From Pseudomonadales bacterium (GTDB lineage: Bacteria; Pseudomonadota; Gammaproteobacteria; Pseudomonadales; Azotimanducaceae): 64,000 nt of DNA. Below, piece after piece: positions 1 through 6,697 of the stretch. The notes below the pieces were generated by a model. The model ran no database searches. It worked only from the letters and a program-made list of their open reading frames with translations, and was not told where the DNA came from. The stretch's first letter is position 1. Each line of letters opens with the position of its first letter. The position numbers and the translations under genes were made by a program. Location of the stretch: NCBI GenBank assembly GCA_041395945.1, contig JAWKZN010000001.1:2790001-2854000 (forward strand), given 5' to 3'.

Positions 1-1343
1 CTTTCACCCCTTCGAACTTCGTCTTCGGTACCGCCGAAATCGACGGCCGCCCGGTGATCCTTTCGGGTGACGACTTCACCGTGCGCGGCGGTTCCGCCGA
101 TGCGTCGATTTCCGGCAAACGGACCCAGGCCGAAGGTCTCGCCCTGGAGCTACGCCTGCCCCACATCCGCCTGGTCGATGGCATGGGCGGTGGCGGCTCT
201 GTCAAAACCATAGAACGCGCCGGTCGCACCTATATCCCCGAACTGCGGGGCTGGGAAACCGTGGTGCGCCATCTCGGTGTGGCCCCGTCGGTTTCACTGG
301 CGCTGGGCTCGGTTGCCGGTATCGGTGCCGCGCGCGTCTCCACCAGCCACTACTCAGTCATCGTGAAGGACAGCGCTCAGATGATGATCGCGGGTCCTGC
401 GCTGGTGGACTGGGCGAGTCTGGGCGATGTCAGCAAGGAAGAACTCGGCGCTTCCCGGATCCACACCCGCAACGGTGCCATCGACGACGAGGTGCTGAGC
501 GAGGCGGAAGCTTTCGAGCGGGCGACGCGTTTCCTGTCCTATCTGCCGAGTTCGAGTGACGAACTGCCCCCTGTACAGACCTGCGAAGATCCGGCCGATC
601 GCCGCGAAGCCGCCCTTATCGACATCGTGCCCCGGGACCCGCGCAAGGTTTACAGCATGCATCGGATCATCGATGCCGTGCTCGACCAGGATTCGTTCTT
701 CGAAATCGGCCGGAACTGGGGGAAATCGATCATTACCGGACTCGGTCGTCTCGATGGTATTCCGGTGGCGCTGTTCGCCGAAAATCCCATGGTCTACGGC
801 GGCGCCTGGACCGCGGACGCCTGCCGCAAACTCATCCGGCTCATCGACCTCGCCTCGACCTTCCACCTGCCGCTGATTCACCTCGAAGACTGCCCCGGCT
901 TTCTGATCGGCAAGCAGTCCGAGGAAAACGCAACCATCCGCTTCGGTTCCCAGGCGCTGGCCGCACTGGGTCAGTCGAATGTCCCTTTCTGCTGCGTTGT
1001 GGTGCGCAAGGCCTTTGGTGTCGCCGGCGGGGCGAATCACAAACCCGGCAGTCACCACATCCGGGTAGCCTGGCCCTCGGGTGACTGGGGTTCACTGCCC
1101 ATTGAGGGGGGCATCGAAGTCGCCTACAAGGCCGAACTGGAGGCGAGTGACGACCGGGACGCTCATCTGGCCCGGATCAAGGCGCGCCTCAACCAGGTGC
1201 GCTCGCCCTTCCGCACCGCGGAGTACTTTGAAATCGAAGAGATCATCGACCCGCGGGACACCCGAGGGTTGCTGTGCCGCTGGGCCAAGCTGGCCCGCAA
1301 GGGTTCGAGGGCAGAAGCCCCCCGGTTCTGGTTCAGACCCTGA
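1..1343 (+). CDS. Acyl-CoA carboxylase, carboxyltransferase (beta) subunit, 5' truncated
   Basis: The frame is open from base 3 to the TGA at 1341-1343 and residues upstream of the first GTG (base 54) still fit the family, so the gene starts before the window; about 446 residues are visible. It belongs to the propionyl/methylcrotonyl/acetyl-CoA carboxylase beta family, which transfers CO2 from carboxybiotin to an acyl-CoA in the cytoplasm. Seen: glycine-rich GMGGGGSV and GSVAGIGAARVS in the N-terminal half, and MVYGGAWTADACRKL, EDCPGFLIGKQSE and AFGVAGGANHKPG in the second crotonase-like half. The acyl substrate cannot be told from sequence. The biotin subunit is not in the window and may lie upstream. 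Confidence 0.9.
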   Translation, partial: FTPSNFVFGTAEIDGRPVILSGDDFTVRGGSADASISGKRTQAEGLALELRLPHIRLVDGMGGGGSVKTIERAGRTYIPELRGWETVVRHLGVAPSVSLALGSVAGIGAARVSTSHYSVIVKDSAQMMIAGPALVDWASLGDVSKEELGASRIHTRNGAIDDEVLSEAEAFERATRFLSYLPSSSDELPPVQTCEDPADRREAALIDIVPRDPRKVYSMHRIIDAVLDQDSFFEIGRNWGKSIITGLGRLDGIPVALFAENPMVYGGAWTADACRKLIRLIDLASTFHLPLIHLEDCPGFLIGKQSEENATIRFGSQALAALGQSNVPFCCVVVRKAFGVAGGANHKPGSHHIRVAWPSGDWGSLPIEGGIEVAYKAELEASDDRDAHLARIKARLNQVRSPFRTAEYFEIEEIIDPRDTRGLLCRWAKLARKGSRAEAPRFWFRP

Positions 1344-1357
1344 GGCGATTCAGCTCC

Positions 1358-1401
1358 GGACGCCGAGGCCTCAGCCTCGGACACCGAAGCCTCAGCCTCG
1401 G
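1358..1401. repeat. Two tandem 21-bp units, each a small hairpin
   Basis: Units at 1358-1378 and 1379-1399 differ at two positions. Each holds an inverted repeat; the first, CCGAGGC-CTCA-GCCTCGG at 1363-1380, is a perfect 7-bp stem with a 4-base loop. The second overlaps the last codons of the converging minus-strand gene. The position between two convergent stops suits a bidirectional terminator or attenuator, but no T-tract follows on either strand, so termination is only inferred. Confidence 0.5.
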
Positions 1402-2255
1402 ACGTCGTCAGCGCCGCGGGACAGAGCCTCCAGCACCACCGCCAGGGTCACTGCATCCCTGTCCTTGAGTTCACTCATCAGGCTGTAAATCTGTGCTGCA
1501 GCATGGTGGAAACCACCGGGCAGCCGTCTGTCTTCGAAGCTCCTGGCGATCTCCTCCATCTCGGCGACGAAGCGCCAGGCTTTTGGTGCTGTGCCCCGGG
1601 CAGTGGCTTCCGAACGTCTGCCCAGATCAGGCTGGGACAGGGCCCACTCGGACAGCAGCGCGGCCGAGACCCCTTCCGCTTCGGCAAGTGCGCGTACGCC
1701 CAGCAGCAGGGCACTGGCGCCCTTGGTATAGGCGGCATAACACATCTTCAGGGCCGAGGCCGAACCAGCCGGACCCTCGACCAGGCGCGCATCCAGCGCG
1801 CTGCCGGTAAACCAGGCACTGACCTCGGCTGCCGCTGCGCCGGACAGATACAACCGGGTCGTGCCGGGTTGCAGCGCGGGCGGCCCGATGAGGCCGCCGT
1901 CGACATAGACGGCGCCGCCGGCAGGGCCCGGTGCTGATTCCACCAGGCTCTGAATTCTTCGACTGGTGGCGGGTGCCACCGCATTGGCATCCAGGTAGAT
2001 GCCTGTGAAGCCCGCTGCCATCACCTCGCCCGCGACCGAGAGCGCCGCTTCCGGGGGGCACACGGACAGCATCCCTGCCACCGACCCCACCAGGGTGGGC
2101 AGATCGGTACAGACCTGAAGGCCGGCCTTTTCGGCCCGCGCGCAGGTCTGTGCACTGCGGCCTGTCGATAACCACAACACTTCGTGACCCGCCGCCTGAG
2201 CGGCGGCGCCAACAGTCACACCCATGGCCCCGGGATGCAGCAGACCGAGCCTCAT
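1392..2255 (-). CDS. NAD(P)-dependent dehydrogenase, 6PGDH/3-hydroxyisobutyrate-like with DUF1932 C-terminus
   Basis: The 287-residue protein starts with a Rossmann dinucleotide fold (MRLGLLHPGAMGVTVGAAA, a GxxGxxG-like loop at residues 8-14). An all-helical C-terminal half of the DUF1932 type follows (GPAGSASALKMCYAAYTKG, with the Lys of the beta-hydroxyacid dehydrogenase active site). Enzymes of this superfamily oxidise hydroxy acids or reduce imines; the substrate is unknown here. It is convergent with the carboxylase gene and divergent from the DUF6491 gene at 2498. The ATG at 2255 is the natural start because it begins the nucleotide-binding strand directly. Confidence 0.8.
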   Translation of the reverse strand: MRLGLLHPGAMGVTVGAAAQAAGHEVLWLSTGRSAQTCARAEKAGLQVCTDLPTLVGSVAGMLSVCPPEAALSVAGEVMAAGFTGIYLDANAVAPATSRRIQSLVESAPGPAGGAVYVDGGLIGPPALQPGTTRLYLSGAAAAEVSAWFTGSALDARLVEGPAGSASALKMCYAAYTKGASALLLGVRALAEAEGVSAALLSEWALSQPDLGRRSEATARGTAPKAWRFVAEMEEIARSFEDRRLPGGFHHAAAQIYSLMSELKDRDAVTLAVVLEALSRGADDVRG

Positions 2256-2424
2256 GACCTGCCTCCGTACCTTCTGTTTTGCATTGGCCGTCCTGGATTT
2301 CAGCTTGATGCGCCTGGCAACTGTGCCGGGTAGCAGCGGCTATGGCAATGCGGATGGCGACTCGGGAACGTCATGAAGGGTACACAGCAAATTTGTTACT
2401 TTCTGTAACAGACAGGTGCGCGAC

Positions 2425-2446
2425 GTTCACATTGCGTTCACAATGC
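2425..2446 (+). promoter_or_regulatory. 11-bp direct repeat in the promoter region of the 2498 gene
   Basis: GTTCACATTGC (2425-2435) is followed immediately by GTTCACAATGC (2436-2446), one mismatch. A short palindrome, GTTAC-TTTCT-GTAAC, lies about 30 bases upstream. Direct repeats spaced one helical turn apart are typical of activator or repressor sites. The regulator is unknown. Confidence 0.3.
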
Positions 2447-2497
2447 GGGCACTAACCTCACTCCACGCATCCAGAATCAGATACAGGAGAGTTTGAC

Positions 2498-2848
2498 GTG
2501 AAGAATTCCTTTCTGGTCGCCCTTCTGCTGCTTGCCGCAACAGGTAGCTGGGCCATCTCTCCCGAGTCACCGGGCGAACCGGTACAGAGCATTCCTCAGG
2601 CAGACCGCATCGTCGACTGGACCTTTCTGGATGGTCAGCGGGTACTGGTCAACGACACCCAGAACAGCTATCTGCTCACCCTCAAACACCAGTGCCATGG
2701 TCTCTCCTGGGCACAGAATGTCTCGGTGTCGATGTCCAACAACACCATCTGGGCGGGTTTCGATACCATCCGTGCAGACGGCCTGAAGTGTCCCATCGAC
2801 CGCATCTGGCGTCTGGAGGACCGGGAGTCCTACCCGATCACCAACTGA
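2498..2848 (+). CDS. Small secreted protein, DUF6491 family
   Basis: A 116-residue protein with a cleavable signal peptide (MKNSFLVALLLLAATGSWA). The mature part reads RIVDWTFLDGQRVLVNDTQ, then two cysteines (KHQCHGL and LKCPIDRIWRL) that could form a disulfide; this pattern matches the DUF6491 family of unknown function. It starts at GTG (2498) with AGGAGAG upstream. Two larger relatives lie at 32897 and 33460. It faces the converging ExbBD gene set and has its own upstream region, so it is probably monocistronic. Confidence 0.75.
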   Translation: MKNSFLVALLLLAATGSWAISPESPGEPVQSIPQADRIVDWTFLDGQRVLVNDTQNSYLLTLKHQCHGLSWAQNVSVSMSNNTIWAGFDTIRADGLKCPIDRIWRLEDRESYPITN

Positions 2849-2875
2849 GCAGAGAACAGAAGATGTTCCCGATGA

Positions 2876-3817
2876 TCAGGTGGGGAGGAAGTGCACCGGA
2901 TAGTTGATCCTGGTGGTGCCCACATCCCTTTTGCCGAAGTCGAAGAGGCGGATACGACTGATGATCTTGGCGACCATGGCTTCGTCGGTGATTTCCGAAT
3001 CCACCACGCGGCACTCGACCACCTGGCCGGTCGCATCGATCACCAGTTCCAGCACCACCTGACCCTGCAGCGTCGGGTCGGTACGCAGAGCGCGATTGTA
3101 GATCGCAAATATGGCGCCCTTGTTACTGTCGAACACACGACGGATTTCTTCGATACTGCGCTGCCGCGCATCGAGTTCACGCGGCTTCTTCACACCGCCC
3201 TCGCCTTTGCTGCCTTCCGGCACCTCAACCTTGGTGGTCTGACGACCGGCCAGCGCGATTCCGCCCGTGTCCCGGGACAACTCTGAAACGTTCACACCAG
3301 CACTGCGCGTGCCATGTTTCGAGGTGAGCAGGGACCGGTCGATACTGGCCGCGGTACCCGCACCCTGCTGAATAGCACCGGTATCCTTCAGTTTGTTCAT
3401 GTCCACCGCATCGCGCATGTCGGCGAAGGCGTCCTTGAACTGCAGCAGACCCGACAGAGCCGCTTTCTCACGGGCATCGGCAACTGTGGGTTCCGGTTTC
3501 GCTGTGGTTTCCACCCTGGGCTCAGGAATTTTCTCAGGCTCCGGCTTCACTTCCTGGGGTTTTTCTTCCACTTTCGGCGGGGGCGGCGGGGGCGGAATCA
3601 CGGGCTCCTTCTTTTCGAGAAGAATCCGCGCGAGTTGCGGCGGCAGCTCTTCGAGCTCCTCACGATTCACCTCCGGTACCGGCAGAAAGGGGATCAGAGC
3701 ACCGCCGACGCCTATGGCCAGCAGCATCATCAGCAGCCAGCGCCGGAACTTGCGGATGTCTTCCCGGCCCAGATCCCAGGGCAGGGTGAATTCGGGTCGA
3801 TACACCATGGTGGTCAC
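2876..3817 (-). CDS. TonB-like energy transducer with AgmX/PglI C-terminal domain
   Basis: The 313-residue protein has the layout of a TonB-type transducer: a short cytoplasmic N-terminus, one transmembrane helix at about residues 27-46, and a proline/glutamate/lysine-rich stretch at about 70-110 (IPPPPPPPKVEEKPQEVKPE) to cross the periplasm. The folded C-terminal domain (about 215-313: FDSNKGAIFAIYNRALR, GQVVLELVIDATGQVVECRV) matches the AgmX/PglI domain known from gliding-motility and TonB-related proteins. It starts at GTG 3817 overlapping the ExbD stop by four bases, so it is co-translated with the proton channel. It probably conducts force from ExbB/ExbD to envelope partners. The cargo is unknown. 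Confidence 0.8.
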   Translation of the reverse strand: MTTMVYRPEFTLPWDLGREDIRKFRRWLLMMLLAIGVGGALIPFLPVPEVNREELEELPPQLARILLEKKEPVIPPPPPPPKVEEKPQEVKPEPEKIPEPRVETTAKPEPTVADAREKAALSGLLQFKDAFADMRDAVDMNKLKDTGAIQQGAGTAASIDRSLLTSKHGTRSAGVNVSELSRDTGGIALAGRQTTKVEVPEGSKGEGGVKKPRELDARQRSIEEIRRVFDSNKGAIFAIYNRALRTDPTLQGQVVLELVIDATGQVVECRVVDSEITDEAMVAKIISRIRLFDFGKRDVGTTRINYPVHFLPT

Positions 3818-4380
3818 GAGGCACCTCCGATGGTTACGGGTACGGCTTCAAGTGCCGCCGTTTCCGGCATCGCCGCGCCATCCACAGGAGCGGGTGCGGC
3901 ACCTTCGATCTTGTTCACTGCCAGCGAAATGCGTGCAAAGTCGGTGGTCTGGCAGGTGAGCATCACCTTCTTGAGCAGCCAGTAAGGCAGTTCCCGATCA
4001 CCCATGATGGTGACCTCGAACCCGCCTTCCGGCATCACGGTCTTCCGGGACGCCTGATATTCGAGCTCGGTTTTCAGACCAGCAATCACGGTGACAGACG
4101 GGTCACTGATCGCGGATACGCTGGCTACGGGTCTGCCCTGGAGCACCAGATCGTCTTCACTGATCGAGATCACCAGCTTGTTTTCCGGACGCTGTTCAGA
4201 AGTCGAGTCCGGCAGCTTGATCTTGGAGCTGGTCTGCAGCACTTCCACTTCCGATGAGTTCACCATCAGGAAGAACACCAGGATCGTGAAGATGTCCATG
4301 AGGGACACCAGGTTCAGGCTCGCCGCGCGTCCGTGCTTTTTCTGCGACGTGCGCCGCTGCTGATGGCGGATCTTGCTCAC
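3814..4380 (-). CDS. ExbD/TolR-family protein (second copy, keeps the transmembrane Asp)
   Basis: The 188-residue protein has a basic N-terminus and one membrane helix at about residues 22-42 (LNLVSLMDIFTILVFFLMV), then a periplasmic domain. Asp29 sits where the proton-accepting Asp of ExbD/TolR lies. A longer than usual alanine/proline-rich tail follows the periplasmic fold. The GTG start at 4380 overlaps the stop of the upstream exbD by four bases and its own stop overlaps the TonB-like start, indicating tight co-translation. Together with ExbB it should form the proton-driven motor unit. Confidence 0.85.
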   Translation of the reverse strand: MSKIRHQQRRTSQKKHGRAASLNLVSLMDIFTILVFFLMVNSSEVEVLQTSSKIKLPDSTSEQRPENKLVISISEDDLVLQGRPVASVSAISDPSVTVIAGLKTELEYQASRKTVMPEGGFEVTIMGDRELPYWLLKKVMLTCQTTDFARISLAVNKIEGAAPAPVDGAAMPETAALEAVPVTIGGAS

Positions 4381-4904
4381 GATGCGCTCCCCACCTGCAG
4401 CTGTTTTTCCAGCGGAGGTGCGTCACCGAGCGAAATCACCGGGAACAGTTCCGCGTGCACCACCTCGAGGTTCTGCACGGTGGGATAGGAGCGCACCCGG
4501 TCCATGATCGTGACCAGGGTCTGGTAGTCGGTTTCCTGAGCCAGCAGCACGGTGATGTCCTGCTTCTCCGGCATCCGCCGCTTGAGCTCCTGCATCACCA
4601 GGGTGAGCTGGGCAAAATCGTAGACACCCTCGACCTTGGGAATCGTTCTGATCACACCACCCCGACCATCGGCGACAACCAGGGTCTCACCTTTTACGAC
4701 CACTTCCAGGTGCACGGCCTCCGGATCGAACGATTCGGCGGAACCCTCACCCGTCGGGAAATTCAGGTCTATTACCGTGGTGTGGGTAAACACCATGGAG
4801 AGCAGCAGCACGGGCACCAGCACGATCATCAGGTTCATGAACGGCGTGACATCCAGGTCCGCGGCTTCCTGGTGTTTGTATTTCCGGTGTTTTACGCGAT
4901 CCAT
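4377..4904 (-). CDS. ExbD/TolR-family protein (first copy, Asp replaced by Asn)
   Basis: The 175-residue protein has the ExbD plan: a short cytoplasmic N-terminus, one membrane helix (DVTPFMNLMIVLVPVLLLSM, about residues 18-40) and a periplasmic domain. The E. coli ExbD motif VTPFID reads VTPFMN here, so the position of the essential proton-carrying Asp25 is Asn24. The partner ExbD encoded just downstream keeps its Asp. A heteromeric ExbD pair with only one protonatable member is inferred. The ATG at 4904 lies 60 bases after the exbB stop. Confidence 0.85.
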   Translation of the reverse strand: MDRVKHRKYKHQEAADLDVTPFMNLMIVLVPVLLLSMVFTHTTVIDLNFPTGEGSAESFDPEAVHLEVVVKGETLVVADGRGGVIRTIPKVEGVYDFAQLTLVMQELKRRMPEKQDITVLLAQETDYQTLVTIMDRVRSYPTVQNLEVVHAELFPVISLGDAPPLEKQLQVGSAS

Positions 4905-4964
4905 GCGATGGCGCTCCGTTTTCTTTTACTGATGGCGGGTGTAAGGAACCGGTCGACAGCTGCC

Positions 4965-5657
4965 TCAGGCTTTGCCGGCCCTGGCAGCAGGCGCTGCAGC
5001 CGCTGCGGCAGTTGCGACAGCTCCGGCGGTTTCGCCATCCATCAGGTTCAGAAATTTCACCACCGCGATTTCCAGGCTTTCGACGATGGCGCTGGTCTTG
5101 CTCTGCAGCACCGAGTGCACCAGCAGCAGCGGGATGGCCACCATCAGGCCGAAGGCGGTCGTGTTCATTGCGATGGATATACTCTGGGAAAGCAGTGTCG
5201 CTTTCTCAGCCGGATCCGCGTTGGCCACCGCGGTGAATGCTGCGATCAGACCGATGATGGTGCCCAGCAGTCCGAGCAGTGTCGCAATGTTTGCGAATGT
5301 CGCGAGATACGGGGTGCGGCGTTCGATGTTCGGCAGAATTTCGAGCAGCCCTTCTTCCATCGCGTATTCGATGTCCGAGCGGCGGCGGGAACTGGTGCGC
5401 CGATTCATGCCGTCGGCAATGATCCGCGCCATGGCCGATTTCGATACCCGGGTCACCTCCGCGATTTCACGCTGCCTTTTGGCTTTCAGCAGCGGCAGTA
5501 TCTTCTCGTAGTCCCGGCGATTCACGTGGGTCTGGTGAATCAGGTAGAAGTATCGCTCCAGTGCGATGGCCAGTCCGACCCCGAGCACTATGGCGATGGG
5601 ATACATGAAAGGTCCGCCCTGCTGGAAGAAACTCACCACGGTTGTGTAGAAATCCAT
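4965..5657 (-). CDS. MotA/TolQ/ExbB proton channel protein
   Basis: The 230-residue protein has three predicted membrane helices (about residues 17-35, 120-142 and 163-183) with a cytoplasmic loop between the first and second. The conserved TolQ/ExbB core is visible as ATFANIATLLGLLGTIIGLI and MNTTAFGLMVAIPLLLVHS. An alanine-rich tail ends the protein. It should pentamerise around the ExbD helices and conduct protons. It sits 3 bases after the small secreted protein gene and upstream of two exbD genes, within a set that also encodes TPR lipoproteins. This is not the classical tolQRAB or exbBD-tonB order. Confidence 0.9.
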   Translation of the reverse strand: MDFYTTVVSFFQQGGPFMYPIAIVLGVGLAIALERYFYLIHQTHVNRRDYEKILPLLKAKRQREIAEVTRVSKSAMARIIADGMNRRTSSRRRSDIEYAMEEGLLEILPNIERRTPYLATFANIATLLGLLGTIIGLIAAFTAVANADPAEKATLLSQSISIAMNTTAFGLMVAIPLLLVHSVLQSKTSAIVESLEIAVVKFLNLMDGETAGAVATAAAAAAPAARAGKA

Positions 5658-5660
5658 TTT

Positions 5661-5993
5661 TTACTCCTCCGACTTCGTTGCTTCCAACGACTTGTAGTAC
5701 GACAGTTCCCGCCGGTAAGCGGGGGGATAGAGCCTTCGAAACACGTCCATCTCCGTGAAATCCGACTCAAGCTCTATATCCGGCAACCCACCGGGTTCAC
5801 GCCAGGGCAAGATATACAGAACTTTCGGCAGTTCTTGGTTGCCGGAGATCACGGTTTCGTCAAGACGGATGACTCCCTGCGGTGCTGCCGGGGCGCTCCC
5901 GGACGATGCAGGCTCCGCTGCACGGACACTTTGCGCTCCCAGTGCGGTCACCAGGGCGAGTCCGCAGAAAATCAGATTCTGTTTTTTGCTCAT
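5661..5993 (-). CDS. Small secreted protein of the ExbBD gene set, unknown function
   Basis: About 110 residues. I take the ATG at 5993 (MSKKQNLIFCGLALVTALGA, signal peptide ending near AQSVRAA) rather than the frame-open ATG at 6026, because it gives a normal signal peptide and overlaps the previous stop as ATGA. The mature part is polar, with RLDETVISGNQELPKVLYIL and a tyrosine/arginine-rich end (RRLYPPAYRRELSYYKSLEA). I recognise no domain. The position directly before exbB suggests an accessory periplasmic part of the machine. Confidence 0.7.
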   Translation of the reverse strand: MSKKQNLIFCGLALVTALGAQSVRAAEPASSGSAPAAPQGVIRLDETVISGNQELPKVLYILPWREPGGLPDIELESDFTEMDVFRRLYPPAYRRELSYYKSLEATKSEE

Positions 5994-6697
5994 ACGCCGA
6001 GCCTCCGCTGCAGATCGAGCACCCACCCCTGCACCCGGGGGTCCGGTTCATCGAGCAGAGCCTGGTAGTAGCGGTAGTAGTTGAGCGCATCGTCGAGTCG
6101 ACCCAGGTAGAGTTCATAAAGGATGCCGAGATTGAGATAGGCATCCTGAAAGTCCGGGACCCTCTTCAGGCAGGCAAGGTAATGGTGCTCGGCCGCGCCG
6201 AAATCGCCGTGCTGGCGCGACAGCACACCAAGCTGATTGTGTGCAGCACAGTTCCAGGGATTGGAACTGACCGCCCGTTCAAAGGCCTGCCGGGCTGCCT
6301 CAACCTGTTCGGTCCGGGTATAGATCTGCCCCAGATTGATCCAGGGGCCCGCCAGCTCAGGCTGATCCGCAGTGATCTCGAGAAACAGGACTTCCGCTTC
6401 CCTGAGCCTGCCCGCCCGCATCGCCGCCACGGCCTGATCGAAGATCTGCTGATTGGCCTTGCGGACCTCAGGCGGTGGTGGCGCATCCGGCGCATCCGCC
6501 GCGCTGAAAGGAGTGATCTCGCTGTTGACAGCCATATCCACCTGCTGGTCACTCGGGCGCGCGTGCTCCGATGACACAGTGGACGTCTGGCTGCTTTCCA
6601 GCGAGACACAACCGGCCAGTGCCAGCAGCCATCCGAAGCGGATGGCGGTACGCATGCCGGCACCGGAAAACCAATGATCAGTAAATCGTTTCGACAT
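5990..6697 (-). CDS. TPR lipoprotein of the ExbBD gene set
   Basis: A lipobox (LLALAGC) marks an outer- or inner-membrane lipoprotein. TPR-type helices fill the rest (about residues 75-230: PWINLGQIYTRTEQVEAARQ, NCAAHNQLGVLSRQHGDFGA, DAYLNLGILYELYLGRLDDA). The ATG at 6697 has GAGGTGG upstream inside the preceding gene and gives 235 residues; an inner ATG at 6655 would give a shorter signal peptide but a poor ribosome site. The gene overlaps its upstream neighbour by 20 bases and its downstream neighbour by four. TPRs usually scaffold protein complexes. Confidence 0.8.
   Translation of the reverse strand: MSKRFTDHWFSGAGMRTAIRFGWLLALAGCVSLESSQTSTVSSEHARPSDQQVDMAVNSEITPFSAADAPDAPPPPEVRKANQQIFDQAVAAMRAGRLREAEVLFLEITADQPELAGPWINLGQIYTRTEQVEAARQAFERAVSSNPWNCAAHNQLGVLSRQHGDFGAAEHHYLACLKRVPDFQDAYLNLGILYELYLGRLDDALNYYRYYQALLDEPDPRVQGWVLDLQRRLGV

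Noticed and set aside
4455..6068. 537-codon open frame on the plus strand across the exbD/exbB genes
   Set aside because: It is antisense to three clearly coding genes with conserved ExbB/ExbD motifs; its own translation is His/Arg-rich with no family resemblance. High GC makes such long shadows common.
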